Below are positions 9,387 through 19,711 of a stretch of DNA of 64,000 nt, piece by piece; the first letter of the stretch is position 1; each line of letters starts with the position of its first letter. The position numbers and the translations under genes are program-made. The notes under the pieces were generated by a model that was not told where the DNA came from, did no database searches, and saw only the letters and a list, made by a program, of their open reading frames with translations. The DNA comes from Aquariibacter albus (GTDB taxonomy: Bacteria > Pseudomonadota > Gammaproteobacteria > Burkholderiales > Burkholderiaceae_C), in the NCBI RefSeq assembly GCF_014145335.1, contig NZ_JACIVI010000003.1:1-64000 (forward strand). The letters run 5' to 3'.

Positions 9387-10235
9387 GTGAGCTTGACCAC
9401 CGTGGGCGTCATCGGCGCCGGCACCATGGGCAACGGCATTGCGCAGGTCAGCGCGCTGGCCGGCCTGGACGTCGTGATGATCGACGTCAGCGACGCCGCC
9501 CTGCAGCGCGGCCGCGACACCCTGGCCGGCAGCCTGGACCGGCTGATCAAGAAGGACAAGCTGACGGCCGAGGCCCGCGATGCGGCCCTGGCCCGTCTGA
9601 CGCTCAGCACCGACTACGCGGCCCTGGCCGGCTGCCAGCTGGTGATCGAGGCGGCCACCGAGAACCTGGAGCTGAAGCTGCGCATCCTGCGCCAGGTGGA
9701 TGCCGTCGCCGGCGAAGGCGCGGTGATCGCGACCAACACCTCCTCGATCAGCATCACCCAGCTGGCCGCGGTCATGAAGCAGCCGGGCCGCTTCGTCGGC
9801 ATGCACTTCTTCAACCCGGTGCCCCTGATGGGCCTGATGGAGGTGATCCGCGGCCTGCAGACCGAGGACGCGACCCATGCGCTGGCGGTGGACTTCGCGG
9901 CCCGGGTCGGCAAGACCCCGGTCACCGTGAAGAACGCGCCGGGCTTCGTCGTCAACCGCATCCTGGTGCCGATGATCAACGAGGCCATCTTCGTGCTGCA
10001 GGAGGGCATTGCCAGCGCGGCCGACATCGACGCCGGCATGAAGCTGGGCTGCAACCATCCGATCGGCCCGCTGGCCCTGGCCGACCTGATCGGCCTGGAC
10101 ACGGTGCTGGCCATCATGAATGTCTTCCACGCCGATTTCGGCGACCCGAAATACCGCCCGGCCCCGCTTCTCAAGGAGATGGTGGCCGCCGGCCACCTCG
10201 GCCGCAAGGCGGGCCGCGGCTTCTACGCCTACTGA
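9387..10235 (+). CDS. hbd: 3-hydroxybutyryl-CoA dehydrogenase
   Basis: 282 aa, full length for the family. It oxidises 3-hydroxyacyl-CoA (or reduces acetoacetyl-CoA) with NAD(P). The dinucleotide motif [13 protein letters not shown] is at residues 7-19. The 3HCDH signature includes [30 protein letters not shown] (catalytic His) and [11 protein letters not shown], with a C-terminal domain ending GRGFYAY. A GTG start at 9387 is chosen because GGAG lies 9 bp upstream and the protein then begins just before the first beta strand. Convergent with the giant gene downstream. paaH or hbd are both reasonable names. Confidence 0.93.
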   Translation: MSLTTVGVIGAGTMGNGIAQVSALAGLDVVMIDVSDAALQRGRDTLAGSLDRLIKKDKLTAEARDAALARLTLSTDYAALAGCQLVIEAATENLELKLRILRQVDAVAGEGAVIATNTSSISITQLAAVMKQPGRFVGMHFFNPVPLMGLMEVIRGLQTEDATHALAVDFAARVGKTPVTVKNAPGFVVNRILVPMINEAIFVLQEGIASAADIDAGMKLGCNHPIGPLALADLIGLDTVLAIMNVFHADFGDPKYRPAPLLKEMVAAGHLGRKAGRGFYAY

Positions 10236-10250
10236 GTCCGCCCGCGGCGG

Positions 10251-10282
10251 GGCGGCCGGCCGTCGCATGACGGCCGGCCGCC
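10251..10282. terminator. Strong GC hairpin between convergent genes
   Basis: Perfect inverted repeat: 14-bp arms GGCGGCCGGCCGTC (10251-10264) and its complement (10269-10282) with a 4-base loop GCAT. It lies between the stops of hbd and the giant gene and could stop transcription from both sides, although neither side has a clear T-run. Confidence 0.65.
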
Positions 10283-10286
10283 AGCC

Positions 10287-13200
10287 TCACTGCGTGGCGA
10301 AGCTCGTCGAGAAGACCAGCCGCTCCTCGATCACCCGCTGGCTGCGGCTGCGGCCCTCGACGCTCACGGCGATCGAGCGGTCGCTGTGGAAGCGCTCGAA
10401 CTCGCGCAGCACCAGGCGATGGTCGGCGCTGCGTTCGCCGGCGGCCAGGCTGAAGCGCAGGGTCCAGCAGGGGTCTTCCAGCAGCAGAAGCTCCGGCCGC
10501 AAGTCCGGTCGCAGCAGGGCATCGGCCAGCCCCTCGCGCGGCACGAGGGTCGCGCTCGGCGTCGGCGCCGTCTGCGTCGGCAGCGGGAGGTCGAGCCGCG
10601 GACCGAGCTTCTCGGTCTTCAGCGTGCCGAGCGGCCGGCTCTGGCGGACCGGCTGCGGCGCCAGCTTCGGCACGTCGGTCGGCGTGGCCGTGGCGCTGCC
10701 GAGCACGCGGACATCGTCCCAGTCCAGGTCGGTGGCACTGCCCGCCGGCCGGCGCTGCAGCACCAGCTCGATGCGATTGCGGCTGCGCTCGACCGGGCCG
10801 GGCAGGCCGGAGCCGAAGCCCGGCATCAAGGAGAGGTCGCTGTAGGGCGATTCGGCCGCCGCACTGCCGGCCTCGGGCACGCGGCCGTAGACCGCGCATT
10901 CGCCGATCGGCGGGTTGGCCGTGGCGAGCGGCAGGCTCAGCGTGCAGCGCCGGCGTGGCAGCAGTTGCACGAACTCGGCCATCACCACCGACGACACCTT
11001 GGCCTCCGGCAGGGCATGCGGCTGGTAGCGCACCAGGGCCAGGCGCACGAAGGGCATGTAGGCCGGACCGGCTTGGATCTCCAGGTCGCAGTACCAGCGT
11101 CCCTGTTCGGCATCCCAGTCCACCCGGTGACCGACGACCAGCACCGTGCCGCCGCCGTCCGGCAGGCTGACCGTCTCGCTGCCGACGGCCAGCGGGAAGG
11201 CCGATGCGCTGACCTTCGGGCTGGGCAGCCGGCTGCGCCACAGCGGATCCTGGCCCCACTGGGTCAGCCGCTCGGCCTGGGCCGTGCCCACCTGGGCCAA
11301 CGCCACGCCTTCGCCCGCCAGCACCACGCCGAGCAGTTCGCCGTCCCCGGAGCTGAACCAGGGGCGTTCCAGGTAGACGCGCAGGCCGTTGCCCTCCCGG
11401 GTGCGAGCCTGGGTGGCGCCGCCGGTCGGCGGCAGCCAGCGCACCGTGGGCAGCACCGGGCCGAGCACCGGTGCGGCCGGCCGGGCGCTGGCCGGCACCA
11501 CGACGCCCGCCCGCCGCGTGCCATCGGCCGGCAGCGGGCCGGCCTGCACCCGCAGCACCGGGGCGCCCGGATCGTCTGCCGCGCCGATCGCGTAGTGCGC
11601 CTCCTCCCAGGCGGGGCCTTCAAGCTTCAGCGCGTCGCCGTCGTCTTCCCACAGCTCGGGTGGCAGGTACTCCCGGAAGCGGCTGCTGGCCACCATCCGG
11701 TAGCGAACCAGGCGGAAGCGCGTGTCGCCGAAGTCCTGCAGGTCGCCGCGGACCGTGTCGGTCCGGGCGAGAAGCTCGACCAGCTCGCCCAGCGGGCGCT
11801 GGCGGCGGGCATCGCTGGCCTGGGTGATGGCCCCGGCCTCGCACAGGCCCTCGCGCGGCAGCTCGATGCGGGCGAGCCGGGCCGTGCCGGTCTGCCGCAC
11901 GGGCTGGGGCAGCTCCGGTTTGTCGACCCATTCCACCCAGTCCGCCAGGATCTCCAGCTGGCCGGTGCTCGGCCCGTGCCAGCGGATCGGGGAATGCAGC
12001 TGCGCGGTGCTGGCTCCCGGCGCGCGGCTCACCGAGAGCCGCTCGAAGGCCGGCGCGAAGACCGGGCGCTGGGTGCCGTGCACCAGCTCCAGCGTCCGGT
12101 AGGGCGTGATCATCGGATGCAGGCCGGCGGCGGCTCGCTCGCTGAGATCGGCGGCGGCGCTCTCGGCCCAGCGCGGCAGCGCGAAGTGGTCCCGGTAGGC
12201 CGGGTCGACATGGCAGGCGTAGCGCAGCCGCGCCTGGCGGCCCTTGGCCAGGAAGAGGGTCAGCTCGCGGGTCTTCGGATTCCACTGGGGCAGCCCGTCG
12301 TCCAGGGGCTGTTCCAGCGCGCTGGTCGGGTCGTAGCGCATGGCCCGTTCCGCCAGCAGGATGCGCAGGCTCTGGCGCATCAGGTCCTGCGAGACCGGCC
12401 CCTTGCCCCGACCGGGCAGGAAGGGCAGCTTCAGCACCCAGGACTCGCCGGCCGCCCGGTTCAGGCTGGCCCCGTCGGGCCAGTTCAGGGGCTTGAGCGC
12501 GATGCCGAGGCTTTCCAGGTCGCGCAGCACCAGCCCCCCGGCCGCCGGGTCGCTGAGGTAGGGCGTCTCGATCAGCGCCTCGCCGTGGATCAGGTACTGG
12601 CCCGCGGCCAGACGGTCCCCTGCCGGGGCATCGGGCTGCGGCAGGCGCACCGGCAGGGCCGTTGTCGTCGCGATGCCGGCCAGTCGCGCCGGGGTGACGA
12701 TCTCGATCTGCGAGTCCGCCGAACGGTCGAAGAGCGAGCCGGCCTCGCGGGCCGCCACGGCATAGGCCTGGTTGAGGACGGCGGCACGGCCATCATCGAA
12801 GGCGCGGTCGAAGCCCCCGTGCTGCTCGGCCTGCCACTGGGAGGTCTTCGGCGGCACGACATGCCGCTCGCAGACGGCGCGGTAGTCGAAGTCCTGGGGC
12901 GTCCCCTGCTGGGCGCGCAGGCCCATCACGCGGCCCATGGCCTGCGCGGTGTAGGCCGGCACCCCGTCCTGGCTGTCGCCGCTGCGGATGACCATCCGCT
13001 CCAGCGATTCGCCCTCGCTGACGCGATGACGGTGCACCAGGGCCGGCGGATCCAGCGGCTCCATGCGACCGTAGGGGATGGGCTGGCTGGCGCCTTCGAG
13101 CGCCTGGTCGTCGCTGCCGACCTCGTCGAGGCCCAGGCCGTTGCCGGCCAGATCGGCCAGTCGCACCCGCAGGCGATAGGTCTGCCCGAAACGCAGGCGC

Positions 13201-15014
13201 GGCAGGCTGGCCGGCGGCACGCGGAAGCTCACCAGGACCGGGCTGCCGCGTCCGGCGGCGTCCCGCGTCTCGTCCAGCTCGGTGGGGGTCTCCGTCTGGA
13301 GGCCGCTGCCCTGGGCCTCGCCGTTGCGAATCGCGCGGCCCGGGCGCGGCACGGCCAGGCTCCAGCCGGCCCAGCGGCACAGGGTCTCGTGGAGGTAGTG
13401 CTCGTCCGGACCGGGCGTCGCCGGCTCGGCCGGGCTGCTGGTGCTGGCAGCCTTCACATAGCCTTCGTCCGGCGGCAGGGGCTGGCCGAAGGGCTGAAGG
13501 GGGGCTCCGCCGCGCAGGCGGTAATCGCCGATCCGGGCCAGCAGCGGGCGCCAGCGGCCCCGGTCGAGCACGTCGACACGGTAGCCGCGCAGCAGGTCCT
13601 CGGCCCGGAAGACCACGTCCCGGCCCTGCACGCTCGATGCGACCAGGTCCGTGTTCTTCTGGGCGACCTGTGCCGCCCGCTGCGCCAGCTGCAGGGCCCG
13701 TCCTTCGCGGCCCAGGCTGATCGAGCCGGAGCGGAGGGCCGCCAGGGGCTGGCGCTCGCCGGTGGTGTAGGTCACTTCGCCGGCTGGGCTGCTGCCGGTC
13801 AGCACGCTCTTGTTGAGCAGCTTGGTGCTGCTGAGCAGGTACTGCACGGTCTTGAGGGCGGCACCGTCGGCATCGAAGCCGAGCAGGCTGTGCGGGTTGG
13901 GGAGCTTGTCCTGAGCCTGCCCCCGGACCGGTTCGCCCGCACCCGCCAGGTTCAGCAGGCCGTCGCGCAGGTCGCTGTCGAGCGCATCCGCGAGGAAGCG
14001 CGCGCCCCGCACCCGCCAGGCCGTCGAGGGCTGGCGGTGCAGCGATCCCCCCAGGCCATCGACCACCAGGTGGAGCTGGCCGCTGCCGCCCGCAGCCTTG
14101 GCCGCCGCGGTGTCGATCGGGCTCTTGGCCACCAGCGCGAAGTCCAGCACCAGGCCCAGCGCCCGCATCAGGGCGGGATGGTCACCGAGCGCGGCCACGA
14201 TGCCGTGGAAGTCCAGCTCCGGGTCCTTGGGCGAGGGCGGGATGTTCTTGAAGTCCGGCCGCCGCAGGGCCTTCTCGTCCGCACGGGGCGTGCGACGGCG
14301 GTAGAAGCGGTCGGCCTGGTAGAGGGCGTACTCGGCTTCGCTGCGGAACAGACCCCGCACGGTGGCGGGTGCGTCGGACCAGCGCGCCGGCAAGGCCGTC
14401 AGCTGGACTTCGCGGCCCTCGCCCTTGGCGTCGACGACCTGGATGGCGACACGCTTGGCCGACTCGACGCGTTGGTCGAACTCCGGGGCCATCGTCCGCT
14501 CGAAGCCCGGGTCCTTGCCGGGCCGCAGGCCCGCGTCCCGGAACAGGCCCAGGTCCAGAAGCAAGCCGCGGAGGCTGGGCGCGGTTTCGCTGCCGGGCAG
14601 CAGGGTCGGATGCTCGTCCAGGTGCTTGCGTGCGACCTGGGCATAGTGGAAGCGCAGGGTCTCGGCCACGGTGCGCGTCGGATAGCTGTGCCAGCGCATC
14701 TGGGCCATGTCCGTGAAGGTCCATCCGGCGACCGGGGTCCGCTCGGGGAAGACCTGGGGCCAGAGGCTGGCGTCGACGGCGCCCAGCCGGGCCAGCGGCA
14801 GCGCCGCTGCGCCGTTCACGCTGAGCCCGAACTTCAGGCCGGCCAGCGTGGCCGGCCAGTCCACCCAGGCGGGAAAGGCCCCCAAATGCTGTTCCTGGGC
14901 CGACTTCGGCGTCAGTCGGGGGGCGACGAAGACGGAGAGGCGGGGCCGCCTTTGACCCTTGTGCTCGACCCATCCGTGGGGCAGCACGGTCCAGACGATC
15001 GCGTGTTCGCTCAT
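10287..15014 (-). CDS. Giant protein of unknown function (1575 aa)
   Basis: 1575 aa, not recognised. The start MSEHAIVWTVLPHG at 15014 has a GAGGAA ribosome binding site and follows the other giant gene by 23 bp. The frame stays open about 950 bp further upstream, but that is antiparallel shadow of the neighbour's coding sequence. No signal peptide or membrane helices are visible. Around residues 600-630, SFRVPPASLPRLRFGQTYRLR then VRLADLAGNG resembles a fibronectin-III/Ig-like strand pattern, suggesting a multi-domain beta-rich surface or structural protein. The stop is next to a strong hairpin. Codon use matches the chromosome, so there is no sign of recent transfer. Confidence 0.8.
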   Translation of the reverse strand: MSEHAIVWTVLPHGWVEHKGQRRPRLSVFVAPRLTPKSAQEQHLGAFPAWVDWPATLAGLKFGLSVNGAAALPLARLGAVDASLWPQVFPERTPVAGWTFTDMAQMRWHSYPTRTVAETLRFHYAQVARKHLDEHPTLLPGSETAPSLRGLLLDLGLFRDAGLRPGKDPGFERTMAPEFDQRVESAKRVAIQVVDAKGEGREVQLTALPARWSDAPATVRGLFRSEAEYALYQADRFYRRRTPRADEKALRRPDFKNIPPSPKDPELDFHGIVAALGDHPALMRALGLVLDFALVAKSPIDTAAAKAAGGSGQLHLVVDGLGGSLHRQPSTAWRVRGARFLADALDSDLRDGLLNLAGAGEPVRGQAQDKLPNPHSLLGFDADGAALKTVQYLLSSTKLLNKSVLTGSSPAGEVTYTTGERQPLAALRSGSISLGREGRALQLAQRAAQVAQKNTDLVASSVQGRDVVFRAEDLLRGYRVDVLDRGRWRPLLARIGDYRLRGGAPLQPFGQPLPPDEGYVKAASTSSPAEPATPGPDEHYLHETLCRWAGWSLAVPRPGRAIRNGEAQGSGLQTETPTELDETRDAAGRGSPVLVSFRVPPASLPRLRFGQTYRLRVRLADLAGNGLGLDEVGSDDQALEGASQPIPYGRMEPLDPPALVHRHRVSEGESLERMVIRSGDSQDGVPAYTAQAMGRVMGLRAQQGTPQDFDYRAVCERHVVPPKTSQWQAEQHGGFDRAFDDGRAAVLNQAYAVAAREAGSLFDRSADSQIEIVTPARLAGIATTTALPVRLPQPDAPAGDRLAAGQYLIHGEALIETPYLSDPAAGGLVLRDLESLGIALKPLNWPDGASLNRAAGESWVLKLPFLPGRGKGPVSQDLMRQSLRILLAERAMRYDPTSALEQPLDDGLPQWNPKTRELTLFLAKGRQARLRYACHVDPAYRDHFALPRWAESAAADLSERAAAGLHPMITPYRTLELVHGTQRPVFAPAFERLSVSRAPGASTAQLHSPIRWHGPSTGQLEILADWVEWVDKPELPQPVRQTGTARLARIELPREGLCEAGAITQASDARRQRPLGELVELLARTDTVRGDLQDFGDTRFRLVRYRMVASSRFREYLPPELWEDDGDALKLEGPAWEEAHYAIGAADDPGAPVLRVQAGPLPADGTRRAGVVVPASARPAAPVLGPVLPTVRWLPPTGGATQARTREGNGLRVYLERPWFSSGDGELLGVVLAGEGVALAQVGTAQAERLTQWGQDPLWRSRLPSPKVSASAFPLAVGSETVSLPDGGGTVLVVGHRVDWDAEQGRWYCDLEIQAGPAYMPFVRLALVRYQPHALPEAKVSSVVMAEFVQLLPRRRCTLSLPLATANPPIGECAVYGRVPEAGSAAAESPYSDLSLMPGFGSGLPGPVERSRNRIELVLQRRPAGSATDLDWDDVRVLGSATATPTDVPKLAPQPVRQSRPLGTLKTEKLGPRLDLPLPTQTAPTPSATLVPREGLADALLRPDLRPELLLLEDPCWTLRFSLAAGERSADHRLVLREFERFHSDRSIAVSVEGRSRSQRVIEERLVFSTSFATQ

Positions 15015-15037
15015 GGCGTGTTCCTCGGGTCCGGGGT

Positions 15038-18000
15038 TCAGGCGAAGGCCGCCGCGTAGGCATGCCAGGCGCAGGTCTCGCCCTCGGCAAGGGCCTGCAG
15101 GTCGGCCTCGATCGGCGTGGTCGTCAGCACAGCCACCGCGGGGCCCATCAATTGGCGGAAGCTGGGGTCGCCGTTGGAGCCGGCGAACTTGCGCTCGGCG
15201 CTGACCTTCACGCTGGCCGAGAAGCAGAAGATGCTGATCTCGACGGTGATCGTCGCGCGCCCGACCACCTTGCCGGTCTGCGACTGGTATTCGAGCGCCA
15301 TGTAGAGCTCGATCGACGCGCTGATGATCCCCAGCACGTCCACCTCGCCGCCGATGCGCAGGTAGCCGGTCAGCGTGCAGTCCGACTGCTGCATGCGGAA
15401 GTACAGGCCGGCCATCACATGCACGCTGCCGCTGGCCACGCCGAAGTTCAGCGACAGGCAGGCGCCGAACTCCAGCGCGGCCTCCAGCAGCTGCACGCCC
15501 TTGGGGTCGACGGTGATGCCGAAGAAGCCGCCGCCGCCGAGCATGGCCACCGTCAGGCAGAAGGGCTGCTCCCGGGTGCAGAAGTTGAAGCGCACCGACA
15601 GCGGCTGGCCGATGAAGGGCACGGTGAAGCCGGCCCCCAGGCTCAGGTTGCTGAGCGAGAACATGCCGACCGCGACGCTCGGCAGCGCGAGCGAGAAGCC
15701 GGCGTCGATGCCCTTGGGGCTGACGTCCAGGTAGGGCGGGTCGGAGAAGCCGTCGAGCGGGATCAGGTCGCGCAGGCTCTCGACAAAGCTCAGCGGGCCG
15801 ATGAACTTGATGCCGCTGAACTTCACGTCGACGTTGGTCTTGAGGTCGGCGTCGGCGCGGAACTCGATCTTCTCGAAGTTCAGTTCCAGGAAGCCGGCGG
15901 CGCCGATGAGCACCAGGTCGAAGTGCTTGAGGCTGCAGACGACCTCCATCGACGCGTCGCCGCTGCACTTCTTGACCTTGGCGACCACCGCGACGACGAA
16001 GCCCTTCGGATCGTTCGCGCGGAAGATTTCCTGGCCCTTCGTGCTCGGCACCGACTGGATCTTCGGCGTCCAGTCGAAGCGCACGGTCAGCTCCTCACCG
16101 AACAGCAGGTCGACGGCCTTCTCGGCCAGCACCACGGCCGTGTCGAGCGCCTTCAGCCCGTCGATGAGCAGCTTGCGCGGTGCGCCTTCGAGCAGATGGA
16201 CGGCCTGCAGGGTGTCGCGCAGCTCGTCGCCGGCCGCATTCACGGCCTGCAGCCTGGCCAGCAGCGCGACCTTGGCCGCCTCGTTGCTGTCGTCCAGCTC
16301 GGACAGCTGCTTGAGCAGCTCGCCGAGCGCGTCGATCAGCGCCGTGCCCTGCTGGACCAGCACCGGCATGCGTGCCAGATCCTCCAACAGCCGGCGGGCC
16401 TGGCCGATGACGGTGCGCACCTCCTGCAGCCAGCCGGGCGGCAGGCCCGGAAGGTTCAAGGCCGTCAGCAGCTCGTCGAGGGCGAGGCCGACCGCATCGA
16501 GGCGCTGCTGCAGCGTGCCCAGCGCGGCCGAGACGGCGGCCGGATCGGCCGAGGCCAGGCTGTCGCCGAGGGGCGAACCCAGCAGCTGGGTCAGCGCCGT
16601 CTCCAGCGCGCCCAGGCGCTGCTCGAGCTGCTTGGCCTTGGCCGCAGCCTGGGTCATCGGCCCGGCGACCTGCTGCTGGGCCTGGGCGATCAGGTCCTGC
16701 ACGGTCGACTTCAGCGCGGCGATCGCCGCGCGGCCCAGCGCCGCCGCCAGGCCGGCCAGGGGGTCGGTGCCGCCCATCAGACGCTCGACCTCGCCGATCA
16801 GCTGGCCGACGACGTCGGCCGCATCGGTCACGAACTTCGGCACCTGGCCCAGGTCGGCCAGGTTCTGGACCACGCTCGACAGCGGGATGCAGCCGAAGAG
16901 CAGCGGCAGCGGCACCCCGCCGCCACTGAACATGCCGCCGTCCTGTCCGAACTGGGTCGCGAAGCGCTTCACGTCGCCGGCCACCGGGCCCGCCAGGCGC
17001 GACAGCGCGCTCGGGCTCAGGTTGGGCATCACGAAGCCGCCGGACCGGTTGCCCTGGCCGGAGAAGTCCAGGGCGGCCATGCCGGGCTGCTCCAGCACAT
17101 CGGCGAAGACCTTGCCGCGGTTGTCCAGGTGCTCGAAGCCGAGCTTCAGGTAGTCGGCGTTCAGCCGCAGGCGGTTGCTGCCCCCGCTGCCCGCCAGCAC
17201 CGCGGTGGCACCGACCCGGGCCTGAAGGTCGCGCAGGGCCGGAAAGAAGTAGGGCTCGGTGAGCTCGCTGCCGGCGTGGGCCAGCAGGCCGGTGGTCTGG
17301 GCGGCGTTGTCGACCTCGGCATCGAAGCGCAGCCACAGGGCCTCGACGCTGGTGTCGCCGGGCTTGTCTTCGGGGGCCAGGCTCAGTCGCTGGCCGTTCG
17401 TGAGCGCCGCCGTCCAGTCCTTGTCGAGGGCCGGGCTCAGGGCGCTGTCGACCGTGGCCTGGGCCTTGGCGCGCCAGGCGCCCTGCACGGTCGTGAGCGT
17501 GGCCCGCGCGATGGCCGGATCGACCCGGCCGCTGGTCTTGCTGACCGGCCGCCCGGCGATCGCGTCGATGAAGATCATCGGCAGCTCGAAGTCGATCGCA
17601 CGCCCTTCGAGGTCGAGGCCGGTGCAGCTGAAGCGGAACGGCGTGTTGGCGGCGAGGCAGGGCCAGAAGACGCAGCCCTCGATGCCCGGCAGGGAGACCG
17701 GCGGCATCAGGTCGGGCGTGACCTGGGTGTTGATCCGCACGCTGGCCAGCGGGAAGCGGCGCAGGAAGGAGGCGCCCTCCGGCGTCTTCAGGCTCGCATC
17801 GGTGTAGCTGCGCTCGGGCTCGCGCACGACGATGAACATCCGTTGCCGCAGGTAGGCCGTGTTGCCGTCGAGCAGGGCCTGCGTGCCGGGGTCGTCCTCT
17901 TCCTTGTAGAAGCTGCGCTCGCTCACCTTCACCAGCGCGGCACGGTGGCCGAAGGGGAAGAGCCGGCCCTGGTAGACGATGCGCACCTTGTGGTCCCGGC

Positions 18001-19546
18001 CCAGCGCGGCACGGTGCGCCCATTCCTCGACCGACAGGCCGGCCGGCGGGCTCCAGGCCCCGCGCGATTCCAGCCAGCCGCCCAGCGGGCTGACCATCAG
18101 CCGCCGCGCCTGGATCGCCTCGGGGGTGTACTTGGGGATCCGGAAGTTCGAGGACAGGTGAACGATCTGCTGCCGGTCGTGGTCGTCCATCGGCAGGCGG
18201 AAGGGCGCCAGGCCCTCGTCGTCCGGGGCCGGCAGGCTGCCGCTGGCGGGCGCCTGGCCGCGCATGGGCGCCGGCTGGCCCTGGGCGTTGCGGGGCTGCT
18301 CGCCGCCCAGGCCGTCCCGCGCCCAGACGGCCCGAACTGCCGGCCCGGCGGGCTGCCCGTCCGGGCCCACGGCATCACCGAGCCGGCTGTGCCAGAGCTC
18401 GGTCCGCCCCGTGCGGGCCGAGGTCACCGGCGCGATCGCGTGCTGCCAGCGTCCGCCGGCATGCGGGCTGAGGATGAGTCGCCAGGGCAGTTCCAGCGCG
18501 GTCTCGTGCGGCAGCGGTTCGCGCGGGGCGGGCGGCAGCAGGGGCTTGAGCAGCGGCTCGTTCTGCAGCCCGCCGGCATCGACGAAGCGCAGCCGGTCCT
18601 CGCGGCGCGCGAGCAGGGGCGAATCGACCCCGTCCTGGCGCATCAGCTGCTGCTGGCGGCGGGCCTGGCGGGCGAGCTGCGCGGCATTCGCCTGCGCGGC
18701 GGCAGCGGCTGCGGCTGCGCTGCCTCCGCGCGCCCCGACCTTGGCGCCGGGCACTGCCTTCAGCGCGGTGTTGCGCAAGCTGCGGTTGCTGATGACGGCC
18801 GGATCGACCCGGACGGTTTCCGTGAACCAGCGGCTCGGTGGGCGTGCCGTCCGGCCTGGCGGCAGGGCGGTCGGCACCACCGCCGGCTCCAGGGTGCGGA
18901 CGGCCTTCAGCAGCGCATCGAGCCGGTAGTCGCACTGGAAGCCGGCGGGCACGCGGAAGGCCAGCCGGGACTCTTCGGCGCTGCGCGCCTTCACGGGCGG
19001 CGGCAGCGGCACCTCACCGCCGCCCACGGCGGGCTTGCCGGCCCCGGCCTCGGCCTTCGGCTCGCCCGCGCGGACATGGAAGAAGGTCTGCTCGCCCTGG
19101 GCCTGCGGCGGCAGGTGCAGCACGAGGGCCACCGGGTCGGCGCCCGGGATCGCCTCCAGGCGCGGTGGCTTGCCGGCGCCCTGGGGCACGGTGCGCAGGC
19201 CGATCAGTTCGATCCGCAGGGCGAGCAGGTCGGTGTCGCGGACGACGGCCCGGCCCCTGCGGCCGGCGCTGAACAGGCCGGTTTCCGGTTGCAGCAGCGG
19301 CAGCACGGGGATCTTGAAGTCCTCGACCGCCAGCCCGCCAGGAAGCCGCTCGACCTTCGGCAGGTTCAGCCGGCCCGGGGACGGCTCGACGGTCGTGGAC
19401 ACCGACTCGGGCCCGACGATGCGGCGGGTCGGCTCTGCCGTCGGCGTCACGCGCGGGGCGGTCTGAAGGTCCTTGAGCGCACTCGGCTTGATCAGGCCCC
19501 CGCCGACGCGGCGGGGCTGGCGCGGGGGCTGCTTGTCCTTGGGCAT
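15038..19546 (-). CDS. Giant protein of unknown function (1502 aa)
   Basis: 1502 aa, not recognised. ATG at 19546 with GGAGGAGA upstream. The N-terminus is basic and Pro-rich (MPKDKQPPRQPRRVGGG), with no signal peptide. Near residue 275 there is an Ala-run followed by a Gln/Arg helix (AAAAAAAAQANAAQLARQ). Residues about 910-1130 are Ala/Leu/Gln-rich and predicted helical or coiled coil (ALGRAAIAALKSTVQDLIAQ, LGALETALTQLL and similar). From about 1150 to the end the protein is beta-rich, with alternating hydrophobic/Gly strands (FLELNFEKIEFRADADLKTN, GIKFIGPLSFVESL) and several Cys. It forms a two-gene unit with the next giant gene. It may be structural, or a large lipid- or toxin-carrier type protein; no function is claimed. 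Confidence 0.8.
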   Translation of the reverse strand: MPKDKQPPRQPRRVGGGLIKPSALKDLQTAPRVTPTAEPTRRIVGPESVSTTVEPSPGRLNLPKVERLPGGLAVEDFKIPVLPLLQPETGLFSAGRRGRAVVRDTDLLALRIELIGLRTVPQGAGKPPRLEAIPGADPVALVLHLPPQAQGEQTFFHVRAGEPKAEAGAGKPAVGGGEVPLPPPVKARSAEESRLAFRVPAGFQCDYRLDALLKAVRTLEPAVVPTALPPGRTARPPSRWFTETVRVDPAVISNRSLRNTALKAVPGAKVGARGGSAAAAAAAAQANAAQLARQARRQQQLMRQDGVDSPLLARREDRLRFVDAGGLQNEPLLKPLLPPAPREPLPHETALELPWRLILSPHAGGRWQHAIAPVTSARTGRTELWHSRLGDAVGPDGQPAGPAVRAVWARDGLGGEQPRNAQGQPAPMRGQAPASGSLPAPDDEGLAPFRLPMDDHDRQQIVHLSSNFRIPKYTPEAIQARRLMVSPLGGWLESRGAWSPPAGLSVEEWAHRAALGRDHKVRIVYQGRLFPFGHRAALVKVSERSFYKEEDDPGTQALLDGNTAYLRQRMFIVVREPERSYTDASLKTPEGASFLRRFPLASVRINTQVTPDLMPPVSLPGIEGCVFWPCLAANTPFRFSCTGLDLEGRAIDFELPMIFIDAIAGRPVSKTSGRVDPAIARATLTTVQGAWRAKAQATVDSALSPALDKDWTAALTNGQRLSLAPEDKPGDTSVEALWLRFDAEVDNAAQTTGLLAHAGSELTEPYFFPALRDLQARVGATAVLAGSGGSNRLRLNADYLKLGFEHLDNRGKVFADVLEQPGMAALDFSGQGNRSGGFVMPNLSPSALSRLAGPVAGDVKRFATQFGQDGGMFSGGGVPLPLLFGCIPLSSVVQNLADLGQVPKFVTDAADVVGQLIGEVERLMGGTDPLAGLAAALGRAAIAALKSTVQDLIAQAQQQVAGPMTQAAAKAKQLEQRLGALETALTQLLGSPLGDSLASADPAAVSAALGTLQQRLDAVGLALDELLTALNLPGLPPGWLQEVRTVIGQARRLLEDLARMPVLVQQGTALIDALGELLKQLSELDDSNEAAKVALLARLQAVNAAGDELRDTLQAVHLLEGAPRKLLIDGLKALDTAVVLAEKAVDLLFGEELTVRFDWTPKIQSVPSTKGQEIFRANDPKGFVVAVVAKVKKCSGDASMEVVCSLKHFDLVLIGAAGFLELNFEKIEFRADADLKTNVDVKFSGIKFIGPLSFVESLRDLIPLDGFSDPPYLDVSPKGIDAGFSLALPSVAVGMFSLSNLSLGAGFTVPFIGQPLSVRFNFCTREQPFCLTVAMLGGGGFFGITVDPKGVQLLEAALEFGACLSLNFGVASGSVHVMAGLYFRMQQSDCTLTGYLRIGGEVDVLGIISASIELYMALEYQSQTGKVVGRATITVEISIFCFSASVKVSAERKFAGSNGDPSFRQLMGPAVAVLTTTPIEADLQALAEGETCAWHAYAAAFA

Positions 19547-19711
19547 CGCCGTCTCCTCCCCCCCCGGCTGCCCGGCCCGGCCGGGCCTGCAAGCTTGCCG
19601 AAAGGCCGGCGCAGGATAGGCGGCCGGCCCCGCTCGATCAATCGCGGGACATCCTTCCCTCGGGGGAGGGTGCGGCGCCGGATCGCGGCGCGACGCGCGA
19701 TCCGCTCCGCC

